From Ulota crispa (lineage: Eukaryota; Streptophyta; Bryopsida; Orthotrichales; Orthotrichaceae), in the NCBI GenBank assembly GCA_963920765.1, contig OY987242.1:15710002-15774001 (forward strand): a stretch of DNA of 64,000 nucleotides, given 5' to 3'. The notes beneath the pieces were generated by a model. That model was not told the DNA's origin, did no database searches, and worked only from the letters and a program-made list of their open reading frames with translations. The position numbers and the translations under genes were made by a program. This document shows positions 22,140 to 34,020 of the stretch, one piece after another (position 1 is the stretch's first letter; every line of letters begins with the position of its first letter).

Positions 22140-23580
22140 TAGATGTTATTGACGCACTTGGATATTCTTGTTGCTGACTTTTTTTTGGAATATTGTGTTT
22201 CCAGGCAAGATGGGAGTGCGGCACGTTTCAGTTACATGCGCATGTCTATCAAGGAAGAACTATCACGAGTTGCAACGTTGCTTACACTTGGACGTATACA
22301 ACGTGCTGATGTAAGGTTTTTTTTTCCTTTTTTTTTTTGCGTCAGTAGAGTAGAGATTTTCTTTTGAAACTTCTGGAGATGGATTCCGATGATGAAGACA
22401 AAATTCCAGAACGACTCTCTTGGTTCACAAGAGTGCTCGTAAAAGGATGGGTTTATATGTCATAGTTACACTGATGGTTCCTCTCAATCATGTACTTGGA
22501 GTCGTCGAGGAGTCATTGACTATTGAGAACTTCAGGATAGTATCTAGCTTCACTGCTGTAGATGAAGTATACTTTTCGGAATATTTTTTGTTGTTCCATC
22601 CTAGAAGATCTCTATCAAGTAGTTAAAGCATCTGCTGGTCTTCAGGAGCACTCGATGATTGGCATCCTGTGTCTCCTTCGGTTAGGTAAGATTTGTCACC
22701 TATAAAATCTGAGGGAGTCCATATGATGAAGACAAAACTCCAGAGCAACTTCCTTGGTTTACAAGAGAGTTTGCGAAATGATGGGTTTTTATGTCATAGT
22801 TACACTGATGGTTCCTCAGATGTTAAATTTTCATGAGAAGGTTTTAGGGTTAGCGTATCGGTGCTATTCAGGGATCGTCTCGAGAATAGAATTCCTGTGT
22901 TTGCAGCTTCGTTTTAGGGCAACCTGATCTTAGAATCCATGTAAATATGAATGGATGTCGCAACTAGTGAAGTGAGGGTATATCAACAATTTAACACCAA
23001 CAATTCTTTCTTGCGCATTCAGAAGATGGAGATAGTCATGGTAGCTAAATACTTGAAACCCACCGGAAATAGAAAGGTGCAAGTTGCTGGGGTTACGAAT
23101 ACCAAAAACGTCTTGGTAACTATTGAATAGTGTATCCACAGTGATCTTGGGTCTAGGTGTTTGTTCGTCCGAACTACCTGTGGTTTCTTTTGTGTACTAG
23201 GAGAGGCAGAGAAATGAAGGTTGGAAATGCTGGTTCTGATAGCTGAACCGACACTACCAGGCACGACGTTGATAAGCATCCATCTTTTTGCTCCAATGAT
23301 TGAAACGAAGGTGCTGAATCCTACGGATTTTTGGAGAAATCAAGCAAATGGAATGACTTGCCATATGAAGTAGAAGTAGTATGATCTACAATAGGAAGGT
23401 ATCAACTTACAGGACTTCAGTAGTACATGTAGATCGAAAAAATTCGGTTCCCATCTTACAGAGAATTTCTGGCTTGTCTTGGTGGCTGTTGACGATAGGG
23501 TAGACAGCCGCAAGGAATTGGTGGTACAGAAAGAGATTTCAGACATCAAAATTCAACCCCTTACCTATGAGTTTCAGAAG
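22140..23580 (+). pseudogene. Possible gene relic, unidentified
   Basis: Coding-like pieces occur without a continuous frame: 22205-22312 (FSYMRMSIKEELSRVATLL, with AG before and GTAAGG after), 22380-22460 (MDSDDEDKIPERLSWFTRVL), 23020-23130 (EIVMVAKYLKPTGNRKVQV) and 23430-23560 (FWLVLVAVDDRVDSRKEL). The 22380 block recurs at about 22715-22800. Codon bias looks plant-like, but stops and shifts separate the pieces. I cannot name a family. Confidence 0.3.
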
Positions 23581-23897
23581 TCTCAAGATGGCGTCCTACG
23601 ATGATGTGGGTGGGTTCTTCAAAATCTAGGGTTACTTTGAAAAGGGGCGGGAAAACTGAAACTACCAGTTGAGAATCCAGAAGCTCTTATGGAAAAAAGT
23701 ACTGTTAAAGAGTTTACACGCATTGAATATATGGCGGTCATGGAGTGTTACATTTGAACAATCCCCAACTCTTTGCATTGAGCACAAGAACTCATCACTA
23801 AATCGTATCAATTCACTTAATAATGCGTTCTTTGTGAAGGGCATAAGATTTTATTTCGTTTTGCAAGAGCACAAACAATTTCACACCAATCTTCATA

Positions 23898-24199
23898 AGG
23901 TAGGAGCGTCCACAAGCGTCAATTTAAGGGTTTTGAACAATAGTGTTAATAGGAAATTATACGATCCTATGAGGAACAGAAAAATAATGAGTTTACACTT
24001 TTGAATGTATTACTTACATATTGTGAGAATAAGCTGTGAATTTTCAAAGAGCAAATTGCCATTGGACCCATACCAACACTAAGGTTTCATGTTCACATGT
24101 TGTACATCCTTATAATTACATCTATTTACTTCCTTAGATTTTTCAAGATTTTAGAGGTGATGGTTATGGGGACACTAACACTTATGGGTGCTCCTACCT
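23898..24199. mobile_element. AGGTAGGAGCACCC-TIR MITE, copy 2
   Basis: TA-AGGTAGGAGCGTCCACAAGC at the left, TTATGGGTGCTCCTACCT-TA at the right, 302 bp. The interior (AAGGTTTCATGTTCACATGT) is shared with copies at 31272 and 35251. Confidence 0.8.
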
Positions 24200-24275
24200 T
24201 ATACCTCAAGGAATGGTCATTGGTATTTCAAAACTCTTTGAGGGCCACTTATGAAAAGCGGTTGGAAAGTTTCTA

Positions 24276-25630
24276 AGGTAGGAGGCTCAATTTGGATAAG
24301 GCTTTTTGAATTGACCAACCATGTATGGTTACTAAAACATTGCATAGAGGTTCTTAAATGGGTCACATTTTTTTATATTTAGAAATTGTACTTGTGTAAG
24401 CACTGTTTTAGGAGCTTAACCTCTGAGCGCCCAAGCCATTTTCACCATAATTATGGTTTTGGGAGATCTATAATTTTGATGCATTGTTCTCAATTGACTT
24501 GATGATTCACAAAAAGTGATCATTAAAATTTGTGGAACACCTACTTAGAAAACAACTTGCAAATTTTGTGAAATGATTGACCATGGGAGCTGGGGGATTA
24601 TAACATTTGATTAAACATGTGATGGCAAAATCTCAAATTTTGGTAGGTATTTGCTATTTGATGGTTTTTACAAAATTCTATAAGCCCTTGATTCATCCAA
24701 ATTTTTTATGAGTAGCAAGGTTAGATGTGAATGCACACACTTGCAAATTATTGAAGATTGTACTTCTTTTTATGTCAAATTTTAAGGCTTTAAATTGCTG
24801 TTGCACGGAAAATGATGACCGGCATAGTCAGTGAAGGTTGTCACAATATGGGTCTAGAACATGCTTGGACCCTTGCCAACAAATTTCCCGCTACCACTAA
24901 ACACACACAATGAAGCGTGCAAGGGATATTGACTAGTTGCAGCTTGTAAAATGTTGCTTGCCACCAGCCGAGTATGGTGTTTCACCCAATCAAATCTCTT
25001 GGGGCACTTGTACAACATTTGGCTCACTTTGCCATTACTCCATTGACATGAACAACTTGAATACCTTTATAATTGTAGTTTATAGCAAGATCAAAAAATT
25101 AAATCCAGTGCCTCAAACAAACCTTTGAAATCATGCCAGCACACTTTTGGTCCACTAGGGCGTTCAGGGGTTAAGAGAGTGACATGAACCACTATTGTGT
25201 ATGCTTATTGGTCATAATTGTGTTCAGATTTGTCTTTCAGTATAATATAGATACATGTCATACTAAAATAAATGAAAACTTATTCTCAATCATGATTTTA
25301 GTATTAGAATATGGAAATGGGTGCTTGCACACTTTAAGAGCCTTATTGGAGCATTCTTGGCTTTGTAGTGGTTGCTTTTAGGACTCATGTGCTCCATTTA
25401 GAAGCTGCCTTTGCATCATGAATACCTATGATCAAGAATAGATATCTATGCACCTTTTGCTTTGAAAAATTGTAGTTAATTCTTACCAACTCAAAAGAAT
25501 TCAAAATAAATGGCCACAAAACTATCTCTTCTTTGGCTTTCTACCCAAAAAAAATCCATTTTACCAAGCTACCCTGGTTTTTCCACAAGAGCACTTTCGC
25601 TTAAATGGTTCATTCACAAGCCTCCTACCT
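24276..25630. mobile_element. AGGTAGGAGGCT-TIR element containing a nested TTAA element
   Basis: TA-AGGTAGGAGGCT at the left and AGCCTCCTACCT-TA at the right form inverted ends. The TTAA/CCC element 24416-25174 lies between them, so the host element would be about 600 bp before that insertion. Pairing of these two ends is inferred. Confidence 0.45.
24416..25174. mobile_element. TTAA/CCC element, 760-870 bp subfamily, copy 2 (best preserved)
   Basis: TTAA-CCTCTGAGCGCCC at the left and GGGCGTTCAGGGG-TTAA at the right. Internally homologous to 9625-10492 and 36441-37193. Confidence 0.75.
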
Positions 25631-25634
25631 TAAG

Positions 25635-26341
25635 TTACAAAAAGTTTACAAAAGAAAAATGAATGTGTCTTATATATGATCCTCTATTTAATGGGGACAT
25701 GTACTTGTCTTTTCAATTAGTGTTTTAGGCCCAGTTCAAACTAGCAGCTAGTGTTTCATCCACTAGGACCACTTCCAAATCATCTAGTAGTTATGTATGT
25801 TGTCCATGAATGTTCCTATACAAGACAATTTTGGTATCACCCTTTGAACAAGCCCCAAATTCTCACTATCTTGCCTGCGAACATGGGCATATTAGTTGGT
25901 GACATGGCAAGTTGAAGTACCAGACAAAACCCTTAAGTGTGAACACTGTAACAGACAAAACTGAACCGGACCTTACAAAGGTTATTTTTCCTCAAGTGGA
26001 AATGCGATGAGTAGATTTGCAAATTAGTGTTTCTCGAAAGGGCTCAAAAAAATTCCTTCAATTGAGATTATTTGACATGTGACTTGCAATCTTTTATCAA
26101 AAATCAACACTGTGTATCCGCATAAGTGTTCCAAAACAGTGGCCCTGAAGGGAAGAAACCCTCTAGTGTTGTGGCCTTCTCTATAGTACAAGCTACCGAA
26201 GAAAAAAAAATCTAAATGGGACTTAAACCGTGATACTTGTACAAGCTCTGCACGCGACTAGACATCTGCTTTCCCTTCAAAAGAAAGGAAATAAGCTGCA
26301 TGTGAAAGTTAGCACCTGAAGAATTAAAAAATTGAGCTACC
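25635..26341. other. Intergenic, probable 3' flank of the hydrolase gene
   Basis: No recognised gene or terminal repeat. The segment next to 26341 is probably the 3' UTR. Confidence 0.4.
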
Positions 26342-29300
26342 TCAAGTAGATTTCGGCTTGAAGCGTGAAGGTGATCCCACAGCATGATTATCTTCAGCCG
26401 AATCCTCACCAACAACCCTGTCCGACAGCTCCCCATTGAAAGACTTGCTGCCATTGCGTCTCTCTCTGAAACACTGGCGAGACGACAGCACCCCGGTGAG
26501 CCTCCTTGAGCTTGGCGTTTCTTCCAGAGGCTCAATGATATTTCCAGGAACAGGGGCCACGAGGGACAGACGAGAGGTGACGTACGCCATGAGCTCTTCT
26601 CGGTTGGCAAAGGTGAAATCCAAGTGAGCAAACTCAAACTCGGAGAAGGAGGCTTGGCAGCCTGCAGCTTGCATTATGTCGAAATGTCTCTTCACAGCGG
26701 CGGAGGGAATGAGCCTGTCCTTGCGACCAGCGACTACATCCACAGGAATATCAATCAAACCATAGTTGGCGCCAATGTCGATGGGAGAGGGAGTGCCATA
26801 AGCCTCGAAATTCAATTCCCTGCAGCCGAAATCGTACATGATGAAACGGTTGGCTCGAAGCAACTGGCAAAAATGCACACAAACGCGCACCGCCAGCCCG
26901 GGCATGTTGTTGATGTTGTAGTGCGTAACGCCAATGGCGCCCAGCCAGTTGGAACTGTCTCCACCGATGAGGTAGCTTAGCGTGGCTTGCGCTAACCCTC
27001 CTACTGCAGGATAGTTCTGGAAGTCTCTGGATAGTTTGTTGAAAAGACCTCGGAAGAACCGGGTGGGGATGTAGAGGCCCGGCATGAATAGACACAAAAA
27101 CCAAGCGATAAGTGGGATCACGCGCTGGCAGACCTTGATAGCTATTGGGCCATCGTCGTGAAATCCAGCCGGAGAAAGCAGGATTAACCTTGACAGGTAA
27201 TGTGGTTGGTTCGCCAGGCGTTTAGTCACCACGTGTATCAGTATCGCCGCACCGCCCATGCTGTGTGCTACCCCGCACAATCTGTAAGGGAGCTCCTTGG
27301 GATTGTAATCCACAGGTTCCAAAATTTCGCCGTTTCTTGAGCCTGAATGAGGTGAAATTTTGCCATTCCTTGTGGCTGGATGCGATTGTAGCTCCCGCAT
27401 TTTGAGCTCATGTATCTTGGTGATCATATGTGAAATGTCTTGAGTGCCATGCTCGTTTAGCGAAAAGTTCCAGTACCTGTACAAGTTCAACCAGATGGTT
27501 ACCAACACCGTACGAACAACAGGTGCGATTGTCCATGACATCAAGCTGAACTCCAACCCGTCACTAGAAAAAAACTAGTTGCATTACGATTGGCAGGGTT
27601 CAAAGAAGCTAGAGTTTGAAATACACTTATGGGCGAAGGAACTATCTACTACACTGAAGTCTTAATAAATATGGCCGTTTTGTTTCTCACTGATTTGTGT
27701 GAGCTCCTACCTGTGAGGGACACTAGAGTTTCACTTGTTGAAAGAGCGTATCACCTACGAACATGCTTGCAAAATAGTATAGAGAAAATTGTGACGCAGC
27801 TTCATTGTTCATTCAGAGCTAATGAGGACTTTGGAGTAAGAAGCTCAATGGCTCATCAGCTTGGAAGGAGTGAGCATCTATGATACAATGTGGTGGTCAA
27901 AACATTACCTTCGAGGTGAGATATGTTTATCCACATGTTCTCTGGATGCTAGACCACGCAAATTGCCCAGATATACATCGTAACCTGTAAAGAAAAATGC
28001 ACATCAGCTTTACAAGGTCAGAAAATTCAGGTACTAACTTACGCGAGGAAAGGAAGTGGAATTGACTTGCACATAACGTCCTCCCCAAAAGTAGCAATTA
28101 CAAAAATCACCAATTTCTGAGGCGAACTAACTTTCAGATTGGTACGATGAGAATGTTATCACAAAAAAAATTCAGGAACCAGGGACTTTTGGAGGTTTCA
28201 CAACATCTACAAGTAGATTCCCAAAAAACTCTATTTATTTTGTACCTTGGTCAAAGGCAGCGAAGGCTTGGGATCCAACGACTCCATTAGAAACCCACCT
28301 GTGACAAAAACTGAACATAGTAAGCATGAAGCAAAGAGGATGGTATTATTTTCAGCTTTCAAGCCGTTGCACTGGGCTGATCTTCAAGAGCTACATGTCG
28401 ATAGGAATCTATAACCAAGGACCACTAATAACTCATGTGCTTCTCACCCAAGCGACGAATCAAGCATTCCATGCTGTAGAAAAACTACCTTTTGCGAGTC
28501 ATGCCTGCAAGAAGAAATTAACATCATGAGAAGCTCAACATGACCTTAATTAATGAATTAATCGACTTACATTATAAGCCGTTGTGAAAGGCCGTTGCAC
28601 AATATACTCAATCTAAGGTGATGCAGCCTGAATCGACACCAAAATAGAAACAAGCACAACTGGCTTTCATCCTAGTAATATCAACCGGATGAACTACAAA
28701 GAAAGACATAAGCGAGTTACTCCGGGTAAAACTAGACACATCGCTGAATCATTATTAAGTGAGATGAATTTACCTTGGTATCCTTTCAAGCAAGAGGACA
28801 TAACCATCTCCTGTTGTGACACGATACGCCTCATACGGATACCTACAGGATGCACAAAAAAATTATACCTATTTGTAATGCACTATAGTTCATAATAAGC
28901 ATGATATTTGGAGTCGCCGTGTGTGCATATCAGAGACAATGGTTTGAGAAACAACGACGCTCTTGAGCAACAAGTGACGACCATCACCAAAGCGAAAGAC
29001 AGTATCCAGAAGAAGTAGAAACTAACCCTAAGCCGGTGATGATATCCTGACATGTGCGATTATCTGTATTCAGAGGCTGCTGCGGCACCTTCTTCTGCTT
29101 ATAAGGATGCGGGTCTGAGTCACCCAATGTGGCCATGTGAGCGAGGTCTGCGTCATCCTTGCAGCTTGTATCATCACTATAGCTCGTGTCACGAAAGAAA
29201 GCCCAGTGAAGAAACTCTCTCAGTGTATTGAATGGTGACAGAACATGGTGGACAATGTTACGCACCACTTCAAATACACTCTCTATGAGAAGCTCCATCA

Positions 29301-30895
29301 CAAGTTGCAAGTCCTACAACAATAAATTGACCCAAATAAGTGGAAACAAAAGAGCCAAAAGAAGCTGCTTCTACAAAAGAACAAGCCCTCGAATTAATAG
29401 CCATGGTTCATCCAACCTTTACGTGGACAATGTACCTCAATAATGCCGCGTCTGCGATCACCTACAGACTTCGGCACTGTAAATTCTTTGCTTCCACTAA
29501 AACGGCGGGCCAGTCTTCTCAAACCCCCTGAGGAAGAACTGCGAGTACCTTGCAATCGGCTTAATCCCTGATTTCCTGACCGCCTGCCACTTCGACCTAT
29601 CAAAATCAATTTTGAAGCCGAAATCCCTCATAAATTTCTAGCTTAACTAGTGCAACAATGAAAACTCTAAGTGACGATCACTACTTAAAAGTGTGTGAAT
29701 AAACGAGATGTTGTCGATGACAGGGGTCAGTATAAGAGACGGGATTAGGTCTCCAAGGGTGATGACTATCCTCAACTTCAGCATTGCACATGTCTTGAAG
29801 CAAAGGTGATGTTCAAGAGAAGGGCACAACAAACTTTGAGTGTAAGAAATCCAACGTACCAAATGCGACACAAAAGCCATAGTGGCCATAACATCCATAA
29901 TAGTAACCGCTGTAACAGCGACTTATCTCGTCGGTGGCGTTTTCCTGAGCTACCAGCTCGGGACAAGTGGTAAGTTTTAGAGGAGGATGAAGGTGGAGCC
30001 GTGGTATCACTATCGTCATTAACAGATCCATATTCGGTTTCACTGTCTACTCCACTGTCAGTATCATACTCTGTTAAAAATGCGTTGAATGAAGACACTC
30101 CCCTGCACAACACATTCTACTTTCAGTCATGGTGAAGGAGAAGCTCATACCAAGAATGGACGAAGAGAGCGTGCAAGATGATGAAGTGTAGGGTTAATCT
30201 GAAACGTACTCCTCCATCCACCGTGGCATGCGAGGGCCACGAAACGTCGAAAGCGACTCAATTCCATCCAACGTAGACCCTATCCCTGGAATGAACGTGA
30301 GTACCAACGCTGAAAATCCATTGATCACCCGAACCGCAAACTGAAACGCCTCTTGTGTGAACGTATTGATTGACCTGCAGTTTCAAGTACAGCATTGTCG
30401 GCAACCTTTCTAGAGGATCATTTATTAGCATCAATTAGAAAGATCTCTGATCAGAATGACAACATCGCAATCCAGCACTCAAATTCCAACATCCAGAGAA
30501 AATTTATTCTCGATTAAGTTCTTCAGAGTCTTGGGACAAGGTTTGAAACACAATTGGCCACGGGGCGAAAGAAAAAGATAATCTACACATACAAAAGTGG
30601 ATGACACTCTTTGTTAAAAATCATGACTGTTCAAAACGCAATCTCTCTTCCAAAACACACATTTCTGCTATTCCTCGCTGCTTATAATCGATAGATCTGC
30701 TATTCTTTCACAAATGTCATCATCGCATCCCCGTTTAGTGCGAAGTAAGGCATCGACTACGAGTATCGAGTTGAGCTCCCAAACTTCACGATAACTTTGA
30801 AATGAGTCATTTTTCGTTCATAAAAAGAAAGAAAAGATTCACACTCACTCTTTGGCGTTCCCTAAAACGGCATCGGCAAGCCTCTGCATCACCAT
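26342..30895 (-). CDS. Alpha/beta-hydrolase lipase-like protein (plant At1g73920 type)
   Basis: Ten minus-strand exons: 30895-30849, 30374-30210, 30102-29831, 29596-29436, 29313-29027, 28842-28774, 28504-28448, 28298-28246, 27984-27909, 27476-26342. They join in frame to 773 residues. The end of exon 3 is least certain (29831 or 29828). The start MVMQRLADAV aligns with the family's N-terminus. The N-terminal third holds FRGPRMPRWMEE, a Ser/Asp-rich linker, hydrophobic LLLWMLWPLWLLCRIW and GDRRRGIIEDL. The lipase core has YPYEAYRVTTGDGY, FLQHGMLDSS, VYLGNLRG and the nucleophile elbow AHSMGG (S468); probable D649 (AGRKDRL) and H680 (FAHLDFTF) complete the triad. The family resembles acid lipases and is probably membrane-associated; substrate is unknown. 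Slightly longer than the Arabidopsis protein, mainly in a Ser/Arg-rich tail. Confidence 0.93.
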
Positions 30896-31271
30896 TGCCG
30901 AGAATACAAGTAGCGTCTGCGCTTGATCCTGATCGGGAGAGATGAGAAAAATTTCAAAAACAGGAGGAGAATTGTAGACGGGAGAATAAATAGGCGGGGC
31001 GATGGGCAACTGGAAAGAGAAAGGAGCGCCAGGATGCACGGAAACGTGGGGCGCTTCGGGAGGACGGCGACCTGGTGGACGGTGATCCGTTGCAGGGCAT
31101 GTGCCGACCTTGAAAGCAGAACCGTGGACGGCGGCTGGTGGACGGTAAGCGGTTCGTTGCCAAGTGGCGGCTTCGACAGCTGCACCGAGGACCGCGTTCT
31201 TGTCCGAGTTGGACTTAGCTATGAGTTGGCGCCACGTGGAGGGCATGGAGATGCCCAGTTTACTGCACATG
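30896..31271 (-). promoter_or_regulatory. 5' flank of the hydrolase gene
   Basis: GC-richer stretch immediately upstream of the hydrolase start, open on both strands by composition. Best read as promoter and 5' UTR; no specific motif was fixed. Confidence 0.35.
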
Positions 31272-31586
31272 AGGTAGCAGCACCCATAACCGTCAGATTA
31301 AGGGTTTTGAACATGATGTTTAACAAACATCTAGTAAATTATAGGATCCTGTTAGCAAGAGAGAAATGATAAGTTTGCACTTTAGAATGTATTATTTGGA
31401 TAATGACTGTGAGAATAAGCTGTGAATTTTTAAAGAGCCAGCTGCAATTGCATCTAATACCAACACTAAGGTTTCATGTTCATATGTTGTATATTCTTGT
31501 AATTACATCTATTCATTTTTATAGATTTTCTCAAATTTTAGAGGTGATAGTTATGAATACAATGGTGGTTATGGGTGTTGCTACCT
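31272..31586. mobile_element. AGGTAGGAGCACCC-TIR MITE, copy 3
   Basis: AGGTAGCAGCACCCATAAC at the left, GTTATGGGTGTTGCTACCT-TA at the right, 315 bp. Its interior is close to copies 2 and 4. It lies just upstream of the hydrolase gene. Confidence 0.8.
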
Positions 31587-31960
31587 TAAGTCAATGTGGG
31601 GCTAGGGCTGGAAAGCTCAGGTTTTTTTACCAAGCAGGGGTAACTTAATTGTAATAATTTGCGTCCTAATAGAAATAATTTGTGTCCTATTTTTTATGGT
31701 TCAATTGTATCCTTCATTGGGTTCCAGTGTAAAGTAGGGTCTTTGAATCCAATTATCAATTCAAAATTCTTAAACTCAATCTCTCAATGGTAAGTATCTA
31801 AACTCTCACATTTTTAGCAAGTGAAAAAATATTGCTTTTTCACCTTGGCCCCACATTGACGTATGTGCACAATGTATTGAGCCCCTAGGAATTGCAACGG
31901 ACTTGAGCCGATTTGCAATTGGTGTAAGGTAGGAGGCCCTAAAAGCGACCATGTTCTAAT
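31587..31960. repeat. Diverged repeat, also at 35564-35910
   Basis: Both stretches follow the right end of an AGGTAGGAGCACCC MITE and share the order GGTTGGAAAATCTCA-like, TTCTAAACTCTCAC-like and GAGGCCCTTAG-like blocks. Either a larger unit was duplicated together with its MITE, or the MITE is part of a longer element. Confidence 0.35.
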
Positions 31961-31999
31961 GCGTTCCTTATCTTAGGAATGTGCGACATGTTTCTTCAA

Positions 32000-32161
32000 G
32001 GGAAAATTTCATAAATACTCTTGAAGTTTGCAATATTTTCATAGATATCCTTGATTTTTCAGAAATTTCACAGATACCCTTGGATCAAAAAAAAAAAGGC
32101 ATGTTTGCTGTTGTATCTATGAAAATATTGCAAGCTTAAAGGGTACTCAAGAAATTTTCCC
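32000..32161. mobile_element. Mutator-like MITE, short copy
   Basis: Ends GGGAAAATTTCATAAATAC and GAAATTTTCCC inverted. Flanks TTTCTTCAA and TTTTTTCAA are a 9-bp duplication with one mismatch. Related to 56489-56813 and 63192-63517. Confidence 0.7.
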
Positions 32162-32650
32162 TTTTTTCAAATATATAGTACTATCATTGGTGAGTTAGGT
32201 AGGCTTAAATGGTTGTTTTTAGAGCCAACTACTTTAGAGGTTGTTAAAATCAAATCGAGGGGATCATTTCACCAAAATTGTAGCCCATGTGGTTTCAAGA
32301 ACCACCTCAAGCACTCAAAATAATCATCATAGCTGAAACAATGAATTAGAAGATTTTTATTGTGTCTCCAAATATAAATTTGCACTAAAAACCATATTTA
32401 CAATAACTGAACAATGGTTAAACAATGATTACAAATTTCAAACTTGCACTAAAAGCAAATTTATGTTCATAATGAATGAACAATGTTTAAGAATTGTTTA
32501 GCATGTGTTGTGTGAAGAGAGTTCAATGTAAAAACAAACCCTCTTTGTGTCCTCAAATTGTGGGGTTGTTGTAAGTTGTGAATCTCTTTTCAAGTTGTTT
32601 TCACTTGTTTTCCAAATCCTCCTATTGGAATCAAACTTTGAATTTGTACA

Positions 32651-33260
32651 GAAGGGTACAGTAAACTTACAAATTTTTTTGCAGTAAAACTTCAGCCAAC
32701 TTTAGGACCTTCCGAAGGCCATAACTTCCTCAAAAATTGTCCGTTTTTGAAACCAAAAATTGTGTTGGAATACTATTGAAGGGTACTACATGATTTGATA
32801 AAAAAAAAAGTCTGAAATTTTATAAGTGATAAAAAATTGGGTTACTTCCTATATAGTGTACTTCCACCTCTTGCCAAAATCACCGCTTGAATTTGATTGA
32901 GCTACGCCACCACCAACGGCCAAAGAACAAGCAAGAAATGATACACATCATTCAAATTATATGGGATGAGGTATCCATAAAGCAATTAAAAACTCTTATT
33001 ACAAGTATGCCCAATCAATTCAAGTGGTGATTTCTACAAGAGGTGGAAGTACTAGATGGTAGACACAATATAGGAAGTAGCCAAACTTTTTTTATCATTT
33101 TTAAAATTTCAGTTCTTTTTTTCAAATCATGTAGTACTCTTCTATGTGAATCCAATGCAATTTGCAATTTCAAAATTGACAAAAATTTGGCTTCTTAAAA
33201 TTGTTAAACTGTTGTCTGAAATTTCACTGCAAAAAAATTTGTAAGATTACTATACCTGAC
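32651..33260. mobile_element. Foldback element with ~240-bp inverted arms
   Basis: The left arm begins GAAGGGTACAGTAAACTTAC and contains CTTCCACCTCTTG. The right arm is its imperfect inverse (CAAGAGGTGGAAG, AAAAAAATTTGTAAGATTAC). A central loop of about 110 bp. Non-coding. Confidence 0.65.
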
Positions 33261-33865
33261 TGTACATATAAAAAAGGAGATTATTTAATCCATGAATTAG
33301 TAGGTTGTTAATTGTTGAATCTTGGCAAGATACGGTAGTGATATAGCATGCTTGGAAGACCATTGCAAGTCCAAATTTCAACCCCACGCACACCGTTTGG
33401 TGAGTTAGATTTGGAGCCCAAGGATGCAAATTCCCTAACAATATAATGGAGCCAAAAAAATCTCACTTACAAAGCAGAACTTGAAACCAAAAAATGGAGG
33501 GTATAACCACAAGCCTCGAAATTTTTGAAAGAAAGAATAAAATTGAGGATTTGTAAATATGTTGAAAATCCAATTTTAAATTGTAGTGCTACTTATTCAA
33601 AAAAATTGGGATAATTGTGTTTTGACAAATCTAATGACAAACTCTAAATTAACGAATTGGCCTTTTCATATTTGTGGATTTGATGCTTGGAGATGAAATT
33701 ATGTCAAATCTTATCTACTGAGTAGTACAACATTATTCAAACTTTAACTTTGAATCCCTTTGAATCCCATTGTAAAGATATTGGAGTATTCTAAATGAAA
33801 CCAAGAAAAAGCAAAGATTTGGACCTTCTTGAGTTTCAAACATCCCTCACGCATAATACAAATTA

Positions 33866-34017
33866 CACTAGAAGAAATCTTGCTTAAACAACTGGTTCAC
33901 GATAACTGCAAAAGTCCTAAACAACTTAATTTTATTGTAATTGAGTCATTGTATAGTTGTTTAGGACATTTACAATTGTCATGAATCAATTGTTTAGAAC
34001 ATGTTTTTCTTCTAGTG
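33866..34017. mobile_element. CACTA-type hairpin MITE, TSD TTA
   Basis: Begins CACTAGAAGAAATC and ends TTTTTCTTCTAGTG. The exact 3-bp duplication TTA is at 33863-33865 and 34018-34020. 152 bp. Confidence 0.85.
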
Positions 34018-34020
34018 TTA

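Noticed and set aside
30923-31369. 148-residue plus-strand frame upstream of the hydrolase gene
   Set aside because: Opposite strand over a GC-rich promoter and into a MITE; no domain.
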